This document shows positions 1 through 11,602 of a stretch of DNA of 64,000 nucleotides, piece by piece. The translations under genes were made by a program, and so were the position numbers. The notes below the pieces were generated by a model. That model worked only from the letters and a program-made list of their open reading frames with translations, ran no database searches and had not been told where the DNA came from. This DNA comes from Microthyrium microscopicum (taxonomy: Eukaryota > Ascomycota > Dothideomycetes > Microthyriales > Microthyriaceae), in assembly GCA_010405405.1 (NCBI GenBank), contig MU004238.1:1998374-2062373 (forward strand), written 5' to 3'. Within the stretch, counting starts at the first letter, position 1. Every line of letters begins with the position of its first letter.

Positions 1-1325
1 GAAAATACATCAATGATTCAAAGTTAGAGCCATACAGGCACCAGGTACCAGGCACCCTGCATTGGCGGGCCTTTGCTTGCAATTCCACCAAAAATTGGTG
101 TATCTAGAAACAAGTATCAAAGCTTTAAATTACAATCGACTACTTCGGGATATTTACTAGCGCAAGGGCATTTGGTTTTCGAACAGTGTTGAATCTTGAT
201 ATCTGCAGTTTGCAACTCCATGTTTGAACTGCACTGCCAGTGTAAGCTCGCAAGCGTCTTTGGTAAGACCGCAATTGTCAGAAACGGTTTGCCTAAACTG
301 CTTCAAACCCCAGCATTAGACGATACTTGGTCTATACTTGTGCTAAATCCAGGGCTTGAGCCTCTTTGATCTGTAAACTAGCCTGGGCCTGGCCTGGAAG
401 AAACATGAACATCCAACGAAACACCTCCACAGGCACAGGGTTTCTGAACGACGCCTCTTACACGGTCCTCTCCGCGGTTTGCTCCATCTCTCTCTACCAC
501 ACTGGCACACTTACCACCATGTCTGTGTACCGTGCGAATAGTGCCTAAACGTATTCTTTCGGCTCTTGCATTTCACGCCTAATTGCTTGCCCAAGGACTG
601 TGTGCTACGAATGCTGTGGATACATGCATATCCATTGTAAGACTCGGCGCAGCTAAGCTGTATCTGTCTGGACTGTGTTTAATTCTTGGGCCACCAAGGC
701 GACCTCTGAACCAAGTCTACCAAAGCAGAATCCGTGGAGACTGGAGCAAGATCAAGCAGCTCTCGCCCTATCGGACCAATTCTAGTCAAGCATGGCAACG
801 CATGGCTCCTGCGAGGCTGAACAAGAGGCTGTATGCCAAGGATGCCTGACTTCTAAGCTACCGATACCTTTTTTTACTTCTCTCGTCAAGGTACCCGCCA
901 GGTAACGGTGGGCAACACTCACAAACAATGCTTGTCGAAGCCTTTCCGCAAGCCCCAAATGTATTCCTATCCGTCTCTCTCTCTCTACAGATCTCATTCC
1001 CTGCGCAGAACGGGAGCAGCGGGGCCGAGTGTTGCAACCCGTGTGTCCTGAAACGGAAATCTCTCCAGCGCTGTCTGTAGCGATACCCTCTTCAGACATT
1101 GACTGCTGTGGCTCGGATGGCGTCTCCTGCTGGGTGGATGTTGGACACCACGCATCCTCGCCTAGGAGTACAATGGCTTGGATTGGTATTTAACATAGAG
1201 GCTTTCCCTCGTCCCTGTCAATTATCATCGCAACTTCCATTCGCATCTCATATACCCAGTTTACTTCTATACCCTTTAGTAACCACTTAACCTTTTCCAC
1301 ATCCCATCAACCTCTACACTTCACA
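1..1325. other. Intergenic; upstream region of the melanin reductase gene
   Basis: No convincing gene. Open frames here are short and lack recognisable protein features. A CT-rich run lies near 973-988, a common feature of fungal promoters, and the 3' part presumably holds the promoter and 5' UTR of the reductase gene starting at 1326. Confidence 0.5.
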
Positions 1326-2307
1326 ATGGCCGCCAACGGAATCTCTGCTAACCTCCCAAGCTGGAGCTTGGAAGGCAAGGTCGCCGTCGTCACTGGCTCT
1401 GGTAAGCTACCCCTATCACCACACACCAATTGCTTTGCCAACTAACGCGATTCACAGGCCGTGGTATCGGACGTGAAATGGCCCTCGAGCTCGCCCGCCG
1501 CGGAGCCGACATTGTCATCAACTACGCCAACAGCGCCGACGCCGCCAACAAGGTCGTCGAGCAAATCCAAGCCATGGGCCGCAAGTCCATCGCCATCAAG
1601 GCCAACGTTGCCAACGTCTCCGAGACAATCCACCTCTTTGCTGAGGCCAAGAAGACCTTCCCCAAGCTCCACATTGTCTCCTCCAACTCTGGTGTTGTGT
1701 CCTTCGGCCATCTTAAGGATGTGACTGAGGAGGAATTTGACCGCGTGTTCGCTATCAACACCCGTGGCCAATTCTTCGTTGCGCGCGAGGCGTACAAGAA
1801 CCTCGAAGTTGGTGGTCGTATCATCCTCATGGGATCCATCACTGGCCAGGCCAAGGGTGTGCCCAAGCACGCTGTGTACTCTGGTTCCAAAGGTGCCATT
1901 GAGACCTTCACTCGCTGCATGGCCATCGGTACGTTCCCTTCATCCTCCAGCTCGCCATGAATCTTTTACTGACCGCACTTTCTAGACTGCGGAGACAAGA
2001 AGATCACCGTCAACTGCGTCGCCCCAGGTGGCATCAAGACCGACATGTACCACGCCGTGTGCAAGGAGTACATCCCCGGCGGTGAGAAGATGAACAACGA
2101 CCAAGTCGACGAGTACGCCGCCACCTGGTCGCCACACAACCGTGTCGGTCAGCCAATTGACGTTGCCCGTGTCGTCGCTTTCCTCGCCTCCCAAGATGGT
2201 GAATGGATCAACGGAAAGGTCATTGGCATTGGTAAGCTATCCAAACTCTCCCACTTTCCACCCTCATGTACTAACCATTTATCCCAGACGGTGCCGCCGC
2301 CATGTAA
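1326..2307 (+). CDS. BRN1: Trihydroxynaphthalene-type reductase, SDR family (DHN melanin)
   Basis: NADPH-dependent short-chain dehydrogenase that reduces hydroxynaphthalenes in the DHN-melanin pathway. Four exons: 1326-1401, 1458-1928, 1986-2231, 2288-2307. The introns are 56 nt each except the second (57 nt), with GT-AG ends and branch-like ACTAAC, TACTGAC and TACTAAC sites. The spliced protein has 270 residues. Visible: the Rossmann glycine motif TGSGRGIG (about residues 24-31), NSGVVSFGH, the catalytic Ser in GSITGQAK, and YxxxK in YSGSKGA. The last residue is Met; in Magnaporthe the trihydroxynaphthalene reductase ends in Met and the tetrahydroxynaphthalene enzyme in Ile, so I favour the 3HN enzyme. 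That sub-assignment is inference; the family is near certain. It is not next to a polyketide synthase or scytalone dehydratase within this window. Confidence 0.92.
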
Positions 2308-3378
2308 AAACCTTCCTCTCCACCACCCCCCAAAAACACACAAATATTGTATCATGCCCCCCACATCACATCATTTCCTAAATTGCCATTTTATGTTATC
2401 GCATTAGCGTTTTTGTTTTGTAAGCAGGGACGTCAGTTGGACGGAGGAAAACTAAATCTAGAGGGGACAGAAGGGACCTCAGCGGGAAAGCATGATGGAG
2501 TACGGGTTTTTCTTGTAGAAGATTTTTTTCCAAAGCTATAGTTTCACGATCTTACATTATAGAGTTACTAGCTAAAAATCTCAATACGAAGATAATAATA
2601 ATAGTTCCATCGCATCACACACACAACCAAATTGTCCCCCTTTTCCATCAAAAGGTTCAGAAAGCCACTCTTATACTGATCACGAGTGGTTCGTTGTTTG
2701 TTGCTTGGGGCGGAAAAACTTAAGCTTCAATTGACCCATGGAAAGGATTTGAATCGAAGTACTCTAATGGAGCTGCGACTTGGCCTGCATTGCGAACGGA
2801 TCTACCCGCAGTACGTTTGAGATTTCTGATCCTGGAGGCGTTCATGAGATTCAAATTGCCCTATGAAACAGTTTTTGTGTAGTTTGGGTTTTAAAACTAG
2901 CCAACTTGTTCGACTGAGTATATAGTTACAAAACGATAGTGGCAAAACTGTCAAGTTTCAGTAATCGTTCGTTCCAGCTTTGGCAAAAATAGCGTAAGCT
3001 GTTCTAAGCTTTTCGCTGTTTGGTTATCGACAGGGTTGAAGTTGCGAAAAACATGCAGATGAGATGTTTGATGATTGGTTCATCGACAAGGCATGAATGG
3101 TGATCTATCAGGCTGTGTACCCAATACTGCAGGCAAAAGGTTCACGAAGATTGTCCTCTTTGCGAAGGGATACGACTCGTCAAATGATGGGTATAGAGAA
3201 AAATATATGATCGTAGCATGTGAAATTAATAAAAAAGAGTATCCTTGTTTAAAAGTACATCCATCAAGAAATGGAACATTAATCCCGTTTCATTCGGCTC
3301 ATAAGCCGACCGTCTCCTTGACCGTGTACTCAACCGAATCCTTCGTGGCATTCGTGGTCTGTGTATTAAACGTTCCTC
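2308..3378. other. Intergenic, between convergent genes
   Basis: Contains the 3' flanks of the reductase and of PIL1. It is AT-rich in places and no gene is recognised. An open frame at 3075-3650 runs into the PIL1 last exon on the other strand and is a shadow. Confidence 0.5.
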
Positions 3379-4938
3379 TTATGCTACTTCAGCTACTCGC
3401 TGGTCTTCTCGTCCTCGTCGCTCGGAATTGCCCTTCTCGAGCTCAGCATCTAGGCCACCGTCATGTTCGGCTGAGACGGCATCATCATCATGCTCATACT
3501 GGCTGTAGGAGTCGTGATCCATTGGTGCATCTTGGCCGGATAGATCAACGCCTTCCTGGTTGTGTCGAGCAGCACGGCGTTGAGAAAGAGTACGGGAGCG
3601 GACAGATAGTTTTGAAGAGACGGCAGCATTTTGAGGAACCCAGTTGGTGAGAGAGTCTTCGCAGTCTTGGATAATGCTATAGAATGTGTTAGCTATACGA
3701 CTTTGCAAGATGATAAGATTGTACTTACGCTCGGCTGGCCTCATATCCATCGTAGCTATCCCGGGTTTCGCCAGGAGTCACAGGGGTATCATCGATAAGT
3801 TCAAGCAGGTGTTTACCATATCCAGCGATCATGGCTAGCTTTTCGCAATTTTCTTGAATAGCGTCAAACTGGTAGTTGAAAGCGCCCTTGATCTTTTCGC
3901 GAGTGATGTTGGATAGCTGAGCTTCGGCGACTAAAGATTCGGCTTCGGCGCGAACCAGCTCTTGCTCCAAAACTTCAATCTTTGGTGAGGTCGGCTCCTT
4001 GTACTTCAAGTGCGCGATCTGATCAGTGATTTTTTGTTTGCCTTTGTCAGATGTCAGCAATGTATCAAGTTCGGATGCGTTGGTCGCTTACGGTCTCGAC
4101 TTGGTTGGACGGAGATTTCAATGTTGCGTATACTCTTCATGGTTACACGATATTGGTCATATCGATCAACATTCTGATCTTCTAATTCTCCTATTTCGTA
4201 GAGGAGGACTCCGAGTTTGTCTGTAATATCAGAGACGTCATCGTCTCCACTTTCTCCCCAGATAGATAGTTGTTGCTGTAAATGTTAGCCATGATGCAAA
4301 AAATGAATATGCATTACTTACAGCGACTTCCATTCTCTCACGAGCGACAAGTTCCATACTTCTCATGAGATTCTTCTCCATCTTGACCAATTGAGTCAAC
4401 TTCTTGGCAAGATCGGGCCCAAAGGCACCAGCGGTGCGGCTCCGAAAGGTGTGCCCTTAACATGATGTTAGCAAAGCAATTCATTGGGAAGTATGTATAA
4501 GATATGCAGTTGGGCGATTCATGGCGGGCAACAACATGTATTTCGAACTATCCTCCTGGGCATCAGTTTCTTCAGAGGCTTCCGACGCTGAAAAGACGAA
4601 GGCGAGCTAGATCGCATAACAGTTACAGGAGCAGGCGTCCATTGAACCGTCTCGTCGTTGCACGCAAGGGTGGTCTCGCTTCGTCGTAAACGGATGCCAG
4701 GAGTATCGCCAGCTTCGATTTCAGTGCCTGCTGAGGCAGTAGTCTGATAATGAGCAGCGGGAGGGGTATACTGCTGATTGCGCGCAAATGAATCGCCTAA
4801 GCTGGCGGGAGATGGCTCACCAAGGTTGCCCTTGCCAAAGATGCGATGCTGTTTAGTAGTAGAAGTTGGGGGAGGAGGGGTTTGAAGCTCGGATGCTGTT
4901 GGAGCGCGCGATGAGCGCATAGAGTATGTTCGATGCAT
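3379..4938 (-). CDS. PIL1: Eisosome core component Pil1/Lsp1, BAR-domain protein
   Basis: Membrane-bending protein that assembles into eisosomes under plasma-membrane furrows. Five exons on the minus strand: 4821-4938, 4322-4455, 4092-4275, 3729-4041, 3379-3676, giving 348 residues, the usual family length. Visible: the N-terminal MHRTYSMRSSRAPTAS membrane-associated segment, FGPDLAKKLTQLVKMEKN, then the coiled Pil1 BAR core (TDQIAHLKYKEP, VRAEAESLVAEAQLSNITRE, IAGYGKHLLELIDDTPVTPG) and an acidic tail after GVDLSGQD. Introns 2-4 are 46-52 nt, while intron 1 (4456-4820) is 365 nt and stays open in the exon-1 frame for about 100 codons. The splice sites chosen restore the family sequence GNLGGHTF. 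Divergent from IFM1. Confidence 0.95.
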
Positions 4939-6163
4939 GATGATAGATTGTATGGGGTGTTAGCAGGGAGATGTAAAGTGTGATGAGTATTCAAGGTTTA
5001 GAGAAGGGTCTGTGGAAGTTATTGTTGGTGTATGAAATGAAGAAGAGACTTGACAACAAGAAGTTATGTTAATGGCAGATGCAGGGAAGTCTTAACGGAA
5101 TGGGCGGAAGGAGCGATCAACAGAGAAAAGTGGTGGAGGAAGGCACAAAGGAGCAAAATGATTGATGAGGTCATGCACCGTTCGTTAGCGCCTGCCATCC
5201 AGCCGCGTGGAGTTGTGGATCGATCTTGCCTTTTACACTTACAGGTACCGTAGAAGAGAAATCCAAGGAAGAAGGAACCAGCCGGCCTGATCGATTCCGC
5301 TGTATCTTGGGATTCCATTGGCCGACGCATCATTGATACTAATTCTTTCAAAATCTAGCCCATCAAATATTGCGCTTGTTTACAAGTCACGATGTGGCCA
5401 TTGCCGCATTGCGACCTTTTTCGGCTCGCTACTGTTGTGATGTCACTGCCCAAAAACCCCTTAGACAAACAGGAACCTTTAGTACTGAATTCTCGCATGC
5501 TAAGAACATTGAGAGATGCGATTCCAAAAGCAAGTCTTACTCGACATACATGCCAATATTCTAATGTAAAGTTGGAAATATCCAAGCTCTCAGCACACTC
5601 TGCTTGATATACTTTCTCTGCAAGATTCTCATGATGCTCTAGTGAGTGCCTCGAGCCGGGATACGAATCAGCGCATACAAAGCATTTAAACTATAGTGAC
5701 TAAAACTTTACTCCTAGGTCGCTCAGAAGAACTGGCCGGTTTTGCTCATTGCTGCCCATTGGGAGTATCAAGGATTGGAGAAAATACTCTAAAGTATGAC
5801 ATGCTCTTGTAAGTTGTGCAATGTTGAGTACTCTACCTACCTACTCTCGAGTAAACAGCTCCATAAACCATCCTCTTACTTACCTATAATCGTGGTTTGT
5901 GGAGATAATGACTCTGTTAAACGTGATATGATCCATAGTCTCCCACAATGGCAATGCGCTTCATGAAAATAGAGCATTCGATGCAAGTCAACGCTCTTGA
6001 ACGCCAATTATTTTGCATCGGTTGATCAATCTGAGCCTCAGCCTGACGATCTGCAGCCAGATCACGCTAGTCCACAAATATCCTAGCTTCGTGAACCTTT
6101 TCCAATCTCAACTTTTTTCTAGAACTCCATAGTACACATCATCAATCACGACAATAAGTCTCA
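4939..6163. promoter_or_regulatory. Divergent promoter region PIL1 / IFM1
   Basis: About 1.2 kb between two divergently transcribed genes. No gene is recognised; the open frames at 5050-5607 on both strands have no protein-like features. It presumably carries both promoters. No individual site is assigned with confidence. Confidence 0.45.
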
Positions 6164-6202
6164 ATGTCTGCCAACTCGATACGCCTCTTCTCCCTCCCAT
6201 AA
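6164..6202 (+). promoter_or_regulatory. Upstream ORF whose stop overlaps the IFM1 start (TAATG)
   Basis: A 12-codon uORF starts at the ATG at 6164 and ends in TAA at 6200-6202. The last A of the stop is the first base of the IFM1 ATG at 6202. This is seen directly. Such overlaps can couple translation by termination and reinitiation; whether the mRNA starts upstream of 6164 is unknown. Confidence 0.55.
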
Positions 6203-9108
6203 TGCAAGCCGCTCACCCTCACAAAGTCTGCTGGCTCTGCAAACACTCCCTCCGCCTCCGACCAAATAGCTCCGTCCTTCGCGCGCATACCCAACCGCAA
6301 TCGCGTACTCTCCAACAACGAACCTACTCATCACAGTCATCCCCAGCACGATCATACTCACCCCATGAAACCCAAGGCATCTACGACAAACCCCCCGAAG
6401 CCAACGAAGGTTTCCGCATTAGAAAGACCGCCACGGATGCACCACCTAAACATATCCACGAATCCGGCACCCCCGTGTCACGAGTATGTTCCCGATGTGG
6501 ATCGCGCTGGCATACCGATATCGAATGTACACGCCCTCCAGGCCCTCGAAGGGGTGGAGCATCCAGTGATATGGGAAGCATACTCCAAAGTCAGGAGCGA
6601 TTGAGCCAGCAGGTGTTGCCGGTGGCGAGAACGTGGAACGATAGAGGGAACTTGTCTGGAAAAGTTAGGGGGAGCTTTAGGGAGGCGGCTAGAGAGTCCT
6701 GGCGGACTTCTCAACATTCACAGGGCGGGGAACGGAGGGATTGGGCTCCGCCTCGTCAGCAATCACAAGCTGGCGGACAGAGGGATTGGGCTGGTGGAGA
6801 TCATCGGGTACAACGCGGTTTTCGGAATCAAGAGCAGCAGAAGCTGACATGGAATGATGATCGTTTGAGGAGTAGTGGCAAGAGACCGCCGCCTGAGCCT
6901 GTAGCGTTCAGTGGCTGGATGCCGAAAGAGAAGGTTGATGAGTTTAGGGAGCAGGAAATGCTTTCGGTGGCGGCTAAATCGGACTTGTCGAGTAAGATGG
7001 ATGATATCAGAAGTCGGAAAAAGTCCAGTCCTGGGAAACGGGATCGGAGATTGGCAAGAGACGAAGACGAAGAAAGATTGGAGAAGCCAAAGGCACGCAG
7101 AGGGCGGCAAAAAGAAGACGAGGAAGATGATGGACGATCGTTTCGTCGGTCCAAGGAGGATTATCAAAAGGAGAAAGAAGAGCGCAAGCGACTTAGACTC
7201 GAGGCGGAACAAAAGGCAGCCCATCAGAAGCAGCAGCTCAAGATACCGCACTATATCAGCAATTCCAACCTAGCGAAGCTACTCGATACCCGATGGACTC
7301 AATTCGTGGATAAGATGGAGCAACTTGGATTCAAAGAGCTCTCCCACGACAACATCTTGACTGCAGAAGATGCTAGTCTCATTGCCATGGAATTTGGCTA
7401 CGAGCCCCAAGTCATCAGTGCTGCCGAGACTCTCATCGCCGCCCCTTGGCCTAAGGAACTCACCGACCTCCCCATTCGTCCCCCCGTTGTCACAATCATG
7501 GGCCACGTCGACCACGGCAAAACCACCATCCTAGACTATCTACGTAACTCATCCGTCGCCGCATCCGAGCACGGCGGCATCACGCAACATATTGGTGCCT
7601 TCAGCGTGCCCCTCTCCTCCGGTAAAACCATCACCTTCCTCGACACACCCGGCCACGCCGCCTTCCTCTCCATGCGCCAGCGCGGCGCAACAGTCACCGA
7701 CATCGTCGTCCTCGTCGTAGCCGCAGATGACGGCGTAATGCCGCAAACCATCGAAGCGATCAAGCACGCCAAAGCCGCTGACGTCCCCGTCATCGTCGCC
7801 ATCAACAAAATCGACAAGGGCGAAGCAAATGCCACCCGCGTAAAAACCGATCTAGCCGCCCACGATATCGCGCTGGAAGATTTCGGCGGCGACGTCCCCG
7901 CTGTCGCAGTGTCCGGGAAGACGGGCCAAGGCATGTCCTCCCTCGAAGAAACAATCATAACCCTCTCCGAAATCCTCGACCACCGCGCGCCATCCTCCGG
8001 CCCAGTAGAAGGTTGGATCCTCGAAGCCTCCACAAAACCCCACGGCCGCGTCGCAACCCTCCTCGTACGCCGCGGTACCCTCACAGTAGGCACAATCGTC
8101 GTCGCAGGCACAGCATGGGCCCGCGTAAAAACAATCCACAATGAAGCCGGCACACTCCTCGACTCCGCCGGCCCTGGCACAGCCGTCGAAGTCGATGGCT
8201 GGCGCACCCTCCCCCAACCCGGCGATGAAGCCCTCGCCGCAAACGACGAACAACACGCCGCAGTCGTCGTGCGCGCGCGAGAAGCCGTCGACGATACGGC
8301 GAAATTGGCACGCGACACCATGGCCATCAACGCCGCACGTCGCGCCCAGCGTGAAACATTCTTGGCCGCTCAAGCAGCCAAGAAAGAACGCTACGTCTAC
8401 TCCGAAGAAGCCTTCCGCTCAAAAACAGTCCAAGGCGCCTTCCGCGAAACCGCCGACGCCGATGGCATTGCGCGCGCCCATTTCGTCGTCAAGGGCGATG
8501 TAGGCGGCAGTGTCGAAGCCGTCGTTGGACTCGTCTCTGGGCTCGGCAATAACCAGGTCCGTCCGCATATAGTGCGTGCGTCCGCGGGTGCAGTCAATGA
8601 AGGCGATATTGAACTTGCGGCAGCCGCCGGTGGTCGGATACTAGTATTCGGGATGAGTGTTGATGCCGAGATGCGTGGGCAAGCAGCGCGGATGGGTGTG
8701 GAGTTGGTGGAGACGAGGGTGATTTATCGTGTTGCGGAGGCGGTGAATGCTATTTTGGAGGGTTTGTTGCCTGCTGTGACGAAGACGAGGGTTACGGGCG
8801 AGGCGGTTGTGCAGGCTGTGTTCAACTATAATCTCAAGGGGAGTAAGATGCTGAAGGTTGCAGGATGCAGAGTGCGTAACGGCCTGGTTGCGAAAGGAAG
8901 TAAAGTCCGCGTGATTAGGGGTGTGGAGACGGTGTATGAGGGTGGTATCAACAGTTTGAAGAATGTGAAGAAGGAGGTTACGGAGATGAAGAAGGATACG
9001 GAGTGTGGAATGTCTTTTGAGAACTGGGAAGGCTTTGAGACTGGCGATAAGATTCAGTGCTATTCTGAATGGACGGAGCAGGTGAAGCTGGAGACTGTTA
9101 CTCAGTAA
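6202..9108 (+). CDS. IFM1: Mitochondrial translation initiation factor IF-2
   Basis: GTPase that brings initiator tRNA to the mitochondrial small ribosomal subunit. Intronless, 968 residues. The N-terminus (about 1-55) is Arg/Ser-rich with few acidic residues, as in a mitochondrial presequence. Residues 96-109 form a CX2CX4HX4C zinc-knuckle pattern. A long charged linker (about 110-350) follows, then an IF2 N-domain-like segment (IPHYISNSNLAKLL onward). G-domain: G1 GHVDHGKT (434-441), G3 DTPGH (481-485), G4 NKID (535-538), then domains II-IV with GDVGGSVEAV. The start is the first ATG that opens the long frame; a 12-codon uORF overlaps it by one base. Third codon positions in the central GTPase part are markedly C-rich compared with the linker. 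Confidence 0.95.
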   Translation: MQAAHPHKVCWLCKHSLRLRPNSSVLRAHTQPQSRTLQQRTYSSQSSPARSYSPHETQGIYDKPPEANEGFRIRKTATDAPPKHIHESGTPVSRVCSRCGSRWHTDIECTRPPGPRRGGASSDMGSILQSQERLSQQVLPVARTWNDRGNLSGKVRGSFREAARESWRTSQHSQGGERRDWAPPRQQSQAGGQRDWAGGDHRVQRGFRNQEQQKLTWNDDRLRSSGKRPPPEPVAFSGWMPKEKVDEFREQEMLSVAAKSDLSSKMDDIRSRKKSSPGKRDRRLARDEDEERLEKPKARRGRQKEDEEDDGRSFRRSKEDYQKEKEERKRLRLEAEQKAAHQKQQLKIPHYISNSNLAKLLDTRWTQFVDKMEQLGFKELSHDNILTAEDASLIAMEFGYEPQVISAAETLIAAPWPKELTDLPIRPPVVTIMGHVDHGKTTILDYLRNSSVAASEHGGITQHIGAFSVPLSSGKTITFLDTPGHAAFLSMRQRGATVTDIVVLVVAADDGVMPQTIEAIKHAKAADVPVIVAINKIDKGEANATRVKTDLAAHDIALEDFGGDVPAVAVSGKTGQGMSSLEETIITLSEILDHRAPSSGPVEGWILEASTKPHGRVATLLVRRGTLTVGTIVVAGTAWARVKTIHNEAGTLLDSAGPGTAVEVDGWRTLPQPGDEALAANDEQHAAVVVRAREAVDDTAKLARDTMAINAARRAQRETFLAAQAAKKERYVYSEEAFRSKTVQGAFRETADADGIARAHFVVKGDVGGSVEAVVGLVSGLGNNQVRPHIVRASAGAVNEGDIELAAAAGGRILVFGMSVDAEMRGQAARMGVELVETRVIYRVAEAVNAILEGLLPAVTKTRVTGEAVVQAVFNYNLKGSKMLKVAGCRVRNGLVAKGSKVRVIRGVETVYEGGINSLKNVKKEVTEMKKDTECGMSFENWEGFETGDKIQCYSEWTEQVKLETVTQ
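6487..6528 (+). other. CCHC zinc-knuckle pattern inside IFM1
   Basis: Codons 96-109 read CSRCGSRWHTDIEC, an exact CX2CX4HX4C pattern in the linker before the G domain. This motif usually binds nucleic acid. It is not part of the standard IF-2 core as I know it, so it may be a lineage feature or chance. Confidence 0.5.
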
Positions 9109-9315
9109 ATAGCGATTTGAGAAACAGGCATTGCATATATAGGCGTTTCGGATGAACCATACTAGACATAGACGATACATCATTGTAGAACATATGTAGA
9201 ATAATGTCAAATCTTGACTCTTAAGTTTCTGCTAGCCTATCTATAATAGAGTACATAATGCCCATAACCAAGTAATGCATATGCTATCGTTATTTGTAGC
9301 CACTCAATCGTATAT

Positions 9316-11602
9316 CTATCCTCCGCGCTCGCCATATTCCGTGGCCCAGTCTTCAAACTGCTGGAGACCTTGTTTGTTGACACTGGGACGAATCTTCAGT
9401 AAGCTCGATTCAAAGTCTAGGAGCGATATGGGTCGAATGTCTTCAGAGCGTGTAAGCAGTAGCCGATCGCCCAAACTACGTAGCGGACCCATTGCCGCAT
9501 CTTTCGTCAAGGCCGTGATGTCAGATCCAGAAAAACCTGTAGCACCACTTAGTAAATATACTTCAAGATTCTAATTTCAGAAACATACCTTCAGTCAATC
9601 CCACTAGCTTCGCAACGTCCTCCTCGCTCAAATCCTGCTTTTGATTCGCCAACAGCGTCTTCAACTGTGCGGCCCGGACCTCATCCTCCGGCAACGGGAT
9701 ATACTGACGTCGCACAAATCGCCGGCGAGCAGCATCATCAATCGCCCAAGGCGCATTCGTCGCAGCCAATACCAGCACGCGACTAGCGTCCCCAGCGTTT
9801 GGCCCAGTGGCTTCTCGTCCGGCAGCCGCGCGTGCAAGATCAGACCACTGAATGAGAAACTCAGTCTTGATACGGCGACTCGTCTCGTGTTCGCCTGAAT
9901 CACTTCGGGCGCTGAGCAAAGAATCAATTTCGTCCACGAATATGACTGAGGGCGCAAGTTGTTTAGCCAAAGAAAAAAGCGCGCGCACTAGTTTCTCAGA
10001 TTCGCCGAGGAACTTGCTGGTGAGACTGCTTGCGGAAATGGCAAAGAAGGTCGACTTGCTCTCTGAGGCTACCGCGCGGGCTAGCATGGTTTTGCCAGTA
10101 CCTGGTGGTCCAAAGAGAAGGATGCCACGAGCTGGTTCACGTAGACCGCGGAAGAGATCGGGACGAAGGAATGGGTAGACGACATTTTCTTTGAGGGCGG
10201 ATTTGGCAATATCGAGGCCGGCAATGTCGGACCAGTGGACTTCATCGCCTTTGATTATGACTTCATTGAGAATTTGCTCAGCGGCATGGAAGTCTACGCC
10301 ACGAGGCAGGTTGGTGAGAATGTTGGCGGAGGTTTCGATCCAAGAGAGCTCTTCGATAGCCGAATTGTCTGCTTCAGGCTCTATGGATTCGTTGTTTGAT
10401 TCCTCATCCGCTTCCTCATCGTCGTCGTCATCGAGTAGGTCTTCGTTTTGCGGGTCAGGCTGAGAGCGGACCGGCTTGCGTTTGATAAGTGAGACTGGAG
10501 AGCGGCGCCGATTTTGTTGTGGGCCTCTAGAAGGAGACGAGTACGGCTGTCGATCTGGTCGTAATCTGACAGGTCGCGTTTTGGAAGAGCTCGCTGTAGC
10601 TGCTTCTGAATGACGAAGAGGGTCACTACCTCGATAAGTTCCAACAGGAACTGCCGAAGTTGATTTGGACAACGGACTAGGCCGCGATTCGTCTCCCAAT
10701 ACGTTGTTTGCCGAATTTTGCTTCATACGATCTGCTCGGCCGGGTCTCAGTCGCTGTGGCGCGTGCTCTGGCTCACTCCGTATTCTCGAAATATTAGCAT
10801 TCAAACTGTCGCGATCCAAATCCAGTGCATCCACTTCATCCTCGAGCTCGACTCGTGGCGATCTGTTTCTCTGCATAGCTGCCTGACCTGCAAGTACTGT
10901 AGTATCTCTAAGTCGCGCTTCATTCTGTGCCCTTCGCTGCCGAGATTCCAGTGGAGTAGATAGCACATCTGGATTCGTGATCCACGCTTGTGTCGCCGCC
11001 TTGGCTGCAGCAGGTGGTCTCGATAAACCCGGTGAACTCTGTGTAGATGATGCGGTGCGGCGCTGGCGCAATGGCCGAAGTGTACTCTTCATGCGCGCCT
11101 TTTTCTCTGGACTCGGTGTCCGTGACGCTCTCCCAGATCTCAAAGGACTTGACGCCGTCGCACGTATGTCCATTTCAGATGATACGGTTCGCTGAGCTGC
11201 TGGTCTACTAGGCAATGGCGGTGGACGTGCCAGATCCGGCACACTCAGCGGAGGAATGGTACCACCACCCAACCAGCCTGGTGTTTCGCCATCGGCTTGC
11301 TCAGTGCCTTCAGCTTCCTTGCGGCTGGCATCAAGCGCTTCGAGTAGATCGATACGCTCCTTGCATTGTAGCTCGAGTTGGCGAATTGAAGTGAAGAGGG
11401 CGCGTTCGGTTTCGTTTTTGGGTGTATAGTTGGACGGTAGGCGGTATGCATGATGGTAATGGATCTGCTCGAGGGCGTTTTTCCAACATCGTAAGGCTTC
11501 AGCTTCTTCTTTGCGGGATTCGAAATATATGGCTGTTGAGCATACTAGATGGGTATCATCGTAGGTCTTTTGTAAAGCAGCAATTGGGGATCCTCGCGTC
11601 AT
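9316..11602 (-). CDS. SAP1: AAA ATPase of the meiotic clade, SAP1/YTA6 (spastin-like) type
   Basis: Two exons on the minus strand (9589-11602, 9316-9536; intron 52 nt) give 744 residues. The N-terminal 100 residues are helical and resemble a MIT-like region, followed by a long basic, Ser/Pro-rich disordered linker and an acidic run ([13 protein letters not shown]). The AAA domain has IAGLDIAK, Walker A GPPGTGKT (498-505), Walker B IFVDEID (554-560), an ARRRF arginine-finger region, and the C-terminal FSGSDIT sequence restored by the splice. The family has katanin/spastin/Vps4-type domains; yeast Sap1 and Yta6 are the closest named members, though their function is poorly known. Assignment to SAP1 rather than YTA6 is arbitrary. 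Convergent with IFM1, with a 207-bp gap. Confidence 0.88.

Noticed and set aside
1442-1926. Long minus-strand open frames opposite the melanin reductase
   Set aside because: Antisense shadows of a C-rich-third-position coding exon; no protein features.
3075-3650. 191-codon + strand frame
   Set aside because: Its 3' half is antisense to the PIL1 last exon and the 5' half has no coding features.
7536-8373. 264- and 173-codon minus-strand frames opposite IFM1
   Set aside because: They mirror the high-GC GTPase coding region; low-complexity Ala/Arg/Ser composition typical of antisense shadows.
8641-9210. 189-codon minus-strand frame over the IFM1 3' end
   Set aside because: Antisense to a well-supported coding region, Leu/His/Arg-rich composition, no domain.
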